Source: Symbiodinium natans
Taxonomy: Eukaryota > Sar > Dinophyceae > Suessiales > Symbiodiniaceae
DNA length: 20,178 nt
Assembly: GCA_905221605.1 (NCBI GenBank)
Contig: CAJNDS010000570.1
Coordinates: forward strand, 91,538-111,715
Reading direction: 5' to 3'
The translations under genes and the position numbers were made by a program. This document shows positions 16,437 through 20,178 of the stretch, piece by piece. The notes under the pieces are model-generated. The model ran no database searches. It was not told where the DNA came from and saw nothing but the letters and a program-made list of their open reading frames with translations. Numbering within the stretch: position 1 is the first letter of the stretch; every line of letters begins with the position of its first letter.

Positions 16437-16779
16437 CAGCCCCGAACGAGAGGCTCTCCGCTTCATTAGGCTCACTGCAGCGCCCACCCAAAAAGGTGTC
16501 TCCGTCCCGACAAGTTGCATCAACCAGCCAGAAGAGAGGTCAATGCGCATCAGTAGCGACCGATTCCACTGGGGAAAACACCAGTTCTTGCACAGAGCGA
16601 AGCAGTGGACCTGAGGGTTTGCCAATGTTGCACGAATCCTTACTTCCACAAGGCAAGAGAAAACGGCATGGTCAACTACAAGGGTCCAGAGCTCAGACAC
16701 CATAAAGTTGTACACCTTACCACAGTCGCCGAGGCAGGTTGGGGTGCCATGGAAACTTCCTTTTACAAGCGTCCGTGCG
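16437..16779. other. Gap without recognised gene
   Basis: Degenerate repeat-like DNA. It shares short stretches such as TAGCGACCGATTC with 16930-16950, but has no convincing frame or RNA. Confidence 0.4.
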
Positions 16780-16862
16780 CCCAATGGTGGTCAACCACTG
16801 GGGACTGACAAGTGAGCACTGCAGACCAACCCAGGGCTCCCCGTGGTGGCCAGCCAGTGGGG
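16780..16862 (+). repeat. Paired hairpin repeat, pair 6 (diverged)
   Basis: Copies begin at 16780 and 16839, 59 bp apart. The second has arms CCCCG/TGGGG, which keep pairing through a G-T wobble. The first keeps CCC/GGG with one internal mismatch. Confidence 0.65.
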
Positions 16863-17129
16863 CAGCCGCGAGCCGCAGCCAAGAGCAGCAGACTCCCTGG
16901 AGGGCTCCCATTACGGAAGCCGCCATTGAGTAGCGACAGCGACCGATTCAGACAATACAATCCTGCAGAGACAGTATGCGCCCGTGGGACAAAGCCTGTT
17001 CATGTTGGAGGGGTGCCCTTATGTTGTGCCAGCAGTGAGTAGACCCTAAACTGCTGCCTAAAACTTCTTCAGAAGGCTTATATGCTCGCAAACGGTTGCC
17101 AGCACCTTCGCCAGAAGGCCCAGTAGGGA
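16863..17129. other. Gap without recognised gene
   Basis: The repeat family ends near 16930. After that the sequence is unique within the window and I see no gene or RNA. Confidence 0.4.
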
Positions 17130-17357
17130 TTATCGGATTTCTTCCAACAACCGAAGGCATTGCGCAATGATGGGGTCGAAGACCTTTGGATAAGACGCCG
17201 GGAAAGTCTCAGGCAGATGAAGAAGGGTGTCTGCAATTTTTATCAACGCGTTTGAATCCTGTAGCTGGTGCGGTAAGCCATTTAGCAACTCTTTATAGGT
17301 TCTGTACGCACGAAGCTGCTGGCAATGCGTCGTAAGATTCGAGTTGCGCAGGCTCAT
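17130..17357 (-). CDS. Small hypothetical protein (75 aa)
   Basis: From the ATG at 17357 to the stop at 17130 the minus strand encodes 75 residues ending in PIIAQCLRLLEEIR. The composition is protein-like (alternating Leu, Ile, Gln, Glu), with two probable helices. The same frame is open upstream to 17561, but that part is less convincing. The context before the ATG is weak. It matches no family I know, and could be a 3' exon of a larger gene, a degraded piece, or chance. Confidence 0.3.
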   Translation of the reverse strand: MSLRNSNLTTHCQQLRAYRTYKELLNGLPHQLQDSNALIKIADTLLHLPETFPASYPKVFDPIIAQCLRLLEEIR

Positions 17358-17607
17358 GTAGGGTCTCCTGCTTGGAGTGCACGCCACATAAGCCCACAGA
17401 CCGATGTTGTTTTGCCCTGCATTGGGGGCGTATTGGCTGAGGTGCTGGGATTGCGAGTGGTTCGCTTGGCCCTCTCGGCTTGGCTTTTGGCGGTTCCAGC
17501 GGCTCTTGAGAACCGTCGTAATCCTGTGCGAGGGACCAACTTTCCTTGCGGACATGGGCAATGGGCACTAATGTTGCCGCTAGGCGTCTGTGGCACAAGC
17601 GGCCAAT
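17358..17607. other. Gap without firm gene
   Basis: A plus-strand frame (17325-17651) and a minus-strand frame (to 17561) overlap here, and neither is clearly real. No repeat or RNA was recognised. Confidence 0.35.
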
Positions 17608-17628
17608 CCGTACCCCCTTTGGCTCAAG
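17608..17628 (+). other. Probable relict dinoflagellate spliced-leader sequence
   Basis: The 21 bases start CCGTA and end TTTGGCTCAAG. They match the dinoflagellate trans-spliced leader at 18 of 21 positions without gaps; the differences are at positions 6, 9 and 10. A degenerate second piece (GCC..TTT.GCTC.AG) follows directly. Relict leaders arise when a trans-spliced mRNA is reverse transcribed and returns to the genome. The match was made by eye against the leader as I know it. Confidence 0.6.
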
Positions 17629-17642
17629 GCCGCTTTGCTCGA

Positions 17643-17957
17643 GGTGGTTAAGCCACCAGGGACGCCGTAGAAGGGGTGGGAGTCCGTAGCTAAAGGTCTG
17701 GCTTTGCTTGGAACCCTACACGTAGGTAGCGGCCCCCTCTGGGACAGCCTGGAGGCGTAGGTGTGCTTGGTGCTGTGTTTGCTTTGTAGCTGGGGCTTCT
17801 TAGCATTGCGCAGTTCCTTGTGAGCGCCCGCTTGCAAGAAGAATCCAAAGCTTGGCTTTGGATTTCGCACTGTAAACACTTTGCAAGCTGCATTGGCTCT
17901 CCCTTAAGTCTTTGTGGGTTGAGCGCTCGAAAGTTGCGTCAACTGAGCCCTCAGTTG
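17643..17957 (+). other. Cluster of perfect hairpins, no gene
   Basis: Four perfect inverted repeats occur: GGTGG/CCACC at 17643-17657; CCTAC/GTAGG at 17715-17726; AATCCAAAGC/GCTTTGGATT around TTG at 17842-17864; and CAACTGAG/CTCAGTTG around CC at 17940-17957. No protein frame is convincing. They may be structured parts of a 5' leader or a non-coding RNA; neither is shown. Confidence 0.5.
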
Positions 17958-17974
17958 TCCTGCCACCTTTCTCT

Positions 17975-18215
17975 AACTAGTCGAGACTGAGAACGCCCGT
18001 TCTCTTTCTCTTGGTTTCTCTTTCTTGCTTTACTAGTGAGACTGAGAACGCCCGTTCTCTTTCTCTAACGCTTCTCTTTCTTGCAACTTGCTGAGATTGA
18101 GAACGCCCGTTCTCTTTCTCTTACTTTTTACGTTGTGTTCCCTTTCTTTTTGAAAGTTGGGAACGCCCGTTTCCTTCCTTGTTAAGTTGCTGAGTGTGAA
18201 CGCACGTTCTCTTTC
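17975..18215 (+). repeat. Array of palindromes with 55-bp period
   Basis: GAGAACGCCCGTTCTC, a 7-bp inverted repeat with a CC centre, starts at 17989, 18044 and 18099, exactly 55 bp apart. Degenerate copies start at 18159 (GGGAACG..CGTTTCC) and 18196 (GTGAACG..CGTTCTC, centre CA). Between them lie pyrimidine-rich tracts of the TTTCTCTTTCTTGC type. The array ends about 110 bp before the ATG of the long frame at 18323. The form resembles binding sites for a dimeric protein, or RNA hairpins in a leader. Confidence 0.85.
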
Positions 18216-18322
18216 TTGCAAACTTCTTAAGGGTGGGAGCTTCTTTACTTTATTGCACCTTTTGGCAAATTTGTCTTGCGCATTGTGCAGTACGGATAGC
18301 TTCGGCGTAAGGTATCTGCACC
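18216..18322 (+). promoter_or_regulatory. Presumed 5' flank of the long right-hand frame
   Basis: Pyrimidine-rich sequence (GGGAGCTTCTTTACTTTATTG and following) leads up to the ATG. Several AG dinucleotides could accept a trans-spliced leader. The bases before the start (GCACC) place an A at -3, a favourable initiation context. No TATA-like motif was identified. Confidence 0.35.
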
Positions 18323-20178
18323 ATGTCGCAAGATCGAATCAGCAACATCGATGGAAGCGCATTTCAGTGTCTTGCCGACTTTATGTTGGGTCATCTCACT
18401 GAGTATGATGCTCTCTTTGCCAGAACACCATCAACACATTTGCTGGAGTATCTTAGAGATGGATGTATCGTGTCTACACAAACTATGCAAGAATTGCGCC
18501 AAGTGCAGGGCTCAGAGCTCCAATCTATCTTACTCGTCAACCCTAGTAAGAATTTCCTTCATAATCTAAGGAAGGGTCTTACACAACAGACGAGTATAAC
18601 GATCGTGAGTAATTTGCACAGCTCACTTTCCATATCAGACATCCCATGTGTACTCTTCAGGAGTTATGATGAAGACTTCCTTCGTCAAATCCACAGCTTG
18701 ACGGTTATTGGTGCCATTGAAGTGCAGGGCAAACGGGAACTTGTATACTTGGTCACTTACATTCCCAGCAGCTACCCTGTCCATCACACTTGCTACTACA
18801 TTGCCATAACGCCTTCCATGAAGCAAGAAGCCGGCAACACTGAAGTCATTATCGCTGGCACTGTTGGAACATTTGACGAGGAAGTTAAACACCTCAGTCG
18901 AGACTTTGGACTGGCTCACATTAGGAAGCCACAGCAGCCCATCGTTGCGTTAACTGATCAGGAGAATCGATGTGTTGTTTGCCTCAGAGCGCCTAAGATC
19001 AGCATAAGTCAACTTCAAGCTTTAATGCTGAAGGTTGAAGAGATGTATGATAAGGTGCTCAAACAAACTGAAGGCAAATCACAAATTGAGCTCCAGGTCT
19101 GGTATCGCTTTGCGCCTCTTGAAGGGATGCCGGGCAATAGTGTCAACTTCGTTGACCTCCCATATGCTATCAACTCTGCCCGAACTAAGGATGAAGCCTT
19201 TCAAGTGCATTGCATTCTCAATCAGCACAGGCTTATGAATGCGTTCCACACTGCTCCTGGGAAGTATCTGAGGATCTTTGCGGACCCCTATCAGCTGCAG
19301 AAGGCGATCTTGGGTCTTCGGCAAAAGCAGCTTACCATCCCTGACAGCCTCGCGTTGCATGCCGCAAGATTTCACATTTGCAATGTGAAGAACTCACAGG
19401 AAATCTTTGCTTGGAAGGTGACTCAACCTTTCAACTCTACAGAGGTTTCTCTGCAGATCACCTTTCACAATTGCACCGGAGACATGCAAGACATTATTCA
19501 GGATCTTGAGTACATCAAAATTCCGGTGCAATACAGAGGAATCGTACATGTATTAGCTGGCACTGATGTTGTCATACCTGCTGTCCATGTAACTGCTACT
19601 GTCGCCGCTGCCGATGCGCTCACTCAATGTCAATATTTCGACCTTTGTTGTGGAAGAACTGAAGTGCAATTGCTGCAAGAGGTTGTTGATGCCCCAAGAT
19701 GGAGCAACAAGCCCATTAATCACATTTCCGAGAACCCTAGAGAACATTTTTTGAATTGCCACTCTGGGAGCGATAAGATTGGGCAAGGAAGATTGATCCA
19801 TGTCAGAGCAAGGGATGAGTATCACCCCTTGTCCAAACAACGAATTGCTAGTACAATTTGGCACAAGGATGACCTTGAAACACATTTCCTGATCATTGAC
19901 AGACAGGCGCCCTACGTTGTTATGACTGGTAAATGTGAGGATGTTCCCGAACTAGTGAAGCTGCAGAGTGTCCAGACATTTCTCAGCCAAAATGAAGCCT
20001 TTCAAGGTTGGAGATTGCCAGAAAACCTTCCTAAGGCTTCCCAAGAGGATGAAGACTTTACTGCTGAACTGGGATCTATCCAGTACCTGCTTGTCCGCAT
20101 TACTGGTAAGACTGAACTAGAGATCCCGCTAGTTCTCAAGAACAGCCAACATCTCGCTTGTCATCCGGGATCTTCTGC
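18323..20178 (+). CDS. Unrecognised large protein, partial (at least 618 aa)
   Basis: The frame opens at the ATG at 18323 and contains no stop through the last base, so it continues beyond the window. It starts MSQDRISNIDGSAFQ. Codons often end in A or T, unlike the GC-ending codons of the copia and LINE frames, and the DNA is visibly AT-richer. The sequence looks like a folded, soluble protein: alternating hydrophobic strands (VYLVTYIP, VVIPAVHVTATVAAA, THFLIIDR), regular charged residues, no low complexity, no signal peptide and no clear membrane segment. Several Cys/His groups occur (HHTCYY near 154-159, CVVC at 217-220, CQYFDLCC at 436-443), but none forms a known zinc pattern. I recognise no polymerase, protease, integrase or helicase motif. 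It could be a host gene, an endogenised viral gene or the protein of an unknown element. Confidence 0.75.
   Translation, partial: MSQDRISNIDGSAFQCLADFMLGHLTEYDALFARTPSTHLLEYLRDGCIVSTQTMQELRQVQGSELQSILLVNPSKNFLHNLRKGLTQQTSITIVSNLHSSLSISDIPCVLFRSYDEDFLRQIHSLTVIGAIEVQGKRELVYLVTYIPSSYPVHHTCYYIAITPSMKQEAGNTEVIIAGTVGTFDEEVKHLSRDFGLAHIRKPQQPIVALTDQENRCVVCLRAPKISISQLQALMLKVEEMYDKVLKQTEGKSQIELQVWYRFAPLEGMPGNSVNFVDLPYAINSARTKDEAFQVHCILNQHRLMNAFHTAPGKYLRIFADPYQLQKAILGLRQKQLTIPDSLALHAARFHICNVKNSQEIFAWKVTQPFNSTEVSLQITFHNCTGDMQDIIQDLEYIKIPVQYRGIVHVLAGTDVVIPAVHVTATVAAADALTQCQYFDLCCGRTEVQLLQEVVDAPRWSNKPINHISENPREHFLNCHSGSDKIGQGRLIHVRARDEYHPLSKQRIASTIWHKDDLETHFLIIDRQAPYVVMTGKCEDVPELVKLQSVQTFLSQNEAFQGWRLPENLPKASQEDEDFTAELGSIQYLLVRITGKTELEIPLVLKNSQHLACHPGSS

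Noticed and set aside
17989-18211. Spaced repeats resembling a CRISPR array
   Set aside because: The repeats are short palindromes, the intervening tracts resemble one another rather than being unique spacers, there are no cas genes, and the context is eukaryotic.
18256-18266. TTTTGGC resembling the core of the spliced leader just before the long frame
   Set aside because: Only about 10 of 21 positions match, which is expected by chance.
1-20178. tRNA, rRNA or snRNA genes
   Set aside because: No cloverleaf, conserved rRNA segment or snRNA motif could be recognised by eye on either strand.

Overview
The window looks like nuclear DNA of a dinoflagellate, probably a symbiodiniacean-type alga. 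The reasons are intronless retroelement frames with GC-rich codon endings, an 18/21 match to the dinoflagellate spliced leader, dense retroposons, and no bacterial gene organisation. Assignment to this group is inference; no rRNA, tRNA or canonical host gene was recognised.

Layout. At the left edge (1-1602) the minus strand has a stop-free frame of 534 codons that runs off the window; its product is not recognised. From about 1826 to 5502 on the minus strand lies a decayed Ty1/copia-type polyprotein fragment (aspartic protease, linker with a SAP-like segment, integrase HHCC motif). A 5'-truncated LINE-like element (3137-5466, plus strand) is inserted in its protease codons and flanked by a perfect 15-bp target-site duplication. 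From 5503 to about 8646 there is a field of repeats: three A-tailed SINE-like copies (minus strand), a roughly 0.7-kb tandem duplication, and many 24-nt hairpins arranged in pairs.

A complete, apparently young copia-type LTR retrotransposon occupies 8647-15822 (minus strand). It has two identical 179-bp TG...CA LTRs, a 5-bp target duplication, a primer binding site touching the LTR, a polypurine tract and one 2111-residue gag-pol frame in which all catalytic motifs are present. It landed in one unit of the repeat field; two unoccupied copies of the same target lie at 7261 and 7956. The repeat field resumes at 15823 and fades by about 16930.

The right part (17000-20178) is different. It holds a small minus-strand frame, a probable relict spliced leader (17608-17628), a cluster of perfect hairpins, and a 55-bp-period array of palindromes (17989-18211). 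It ends with an AT-richer frame of at least 618 codons that starts at 18323 and runs off the right edge. I recognise no family for that protein. With its palindrome array it is the best candidate here for something undescribed.

No metabolic or cooperative gene set is visible. The window is mostly mobile DNA in nested layers: the decayed copia fragment, then LINE and SINE-like insertions, then amplification of the repeat units, then the intact copia insertion.
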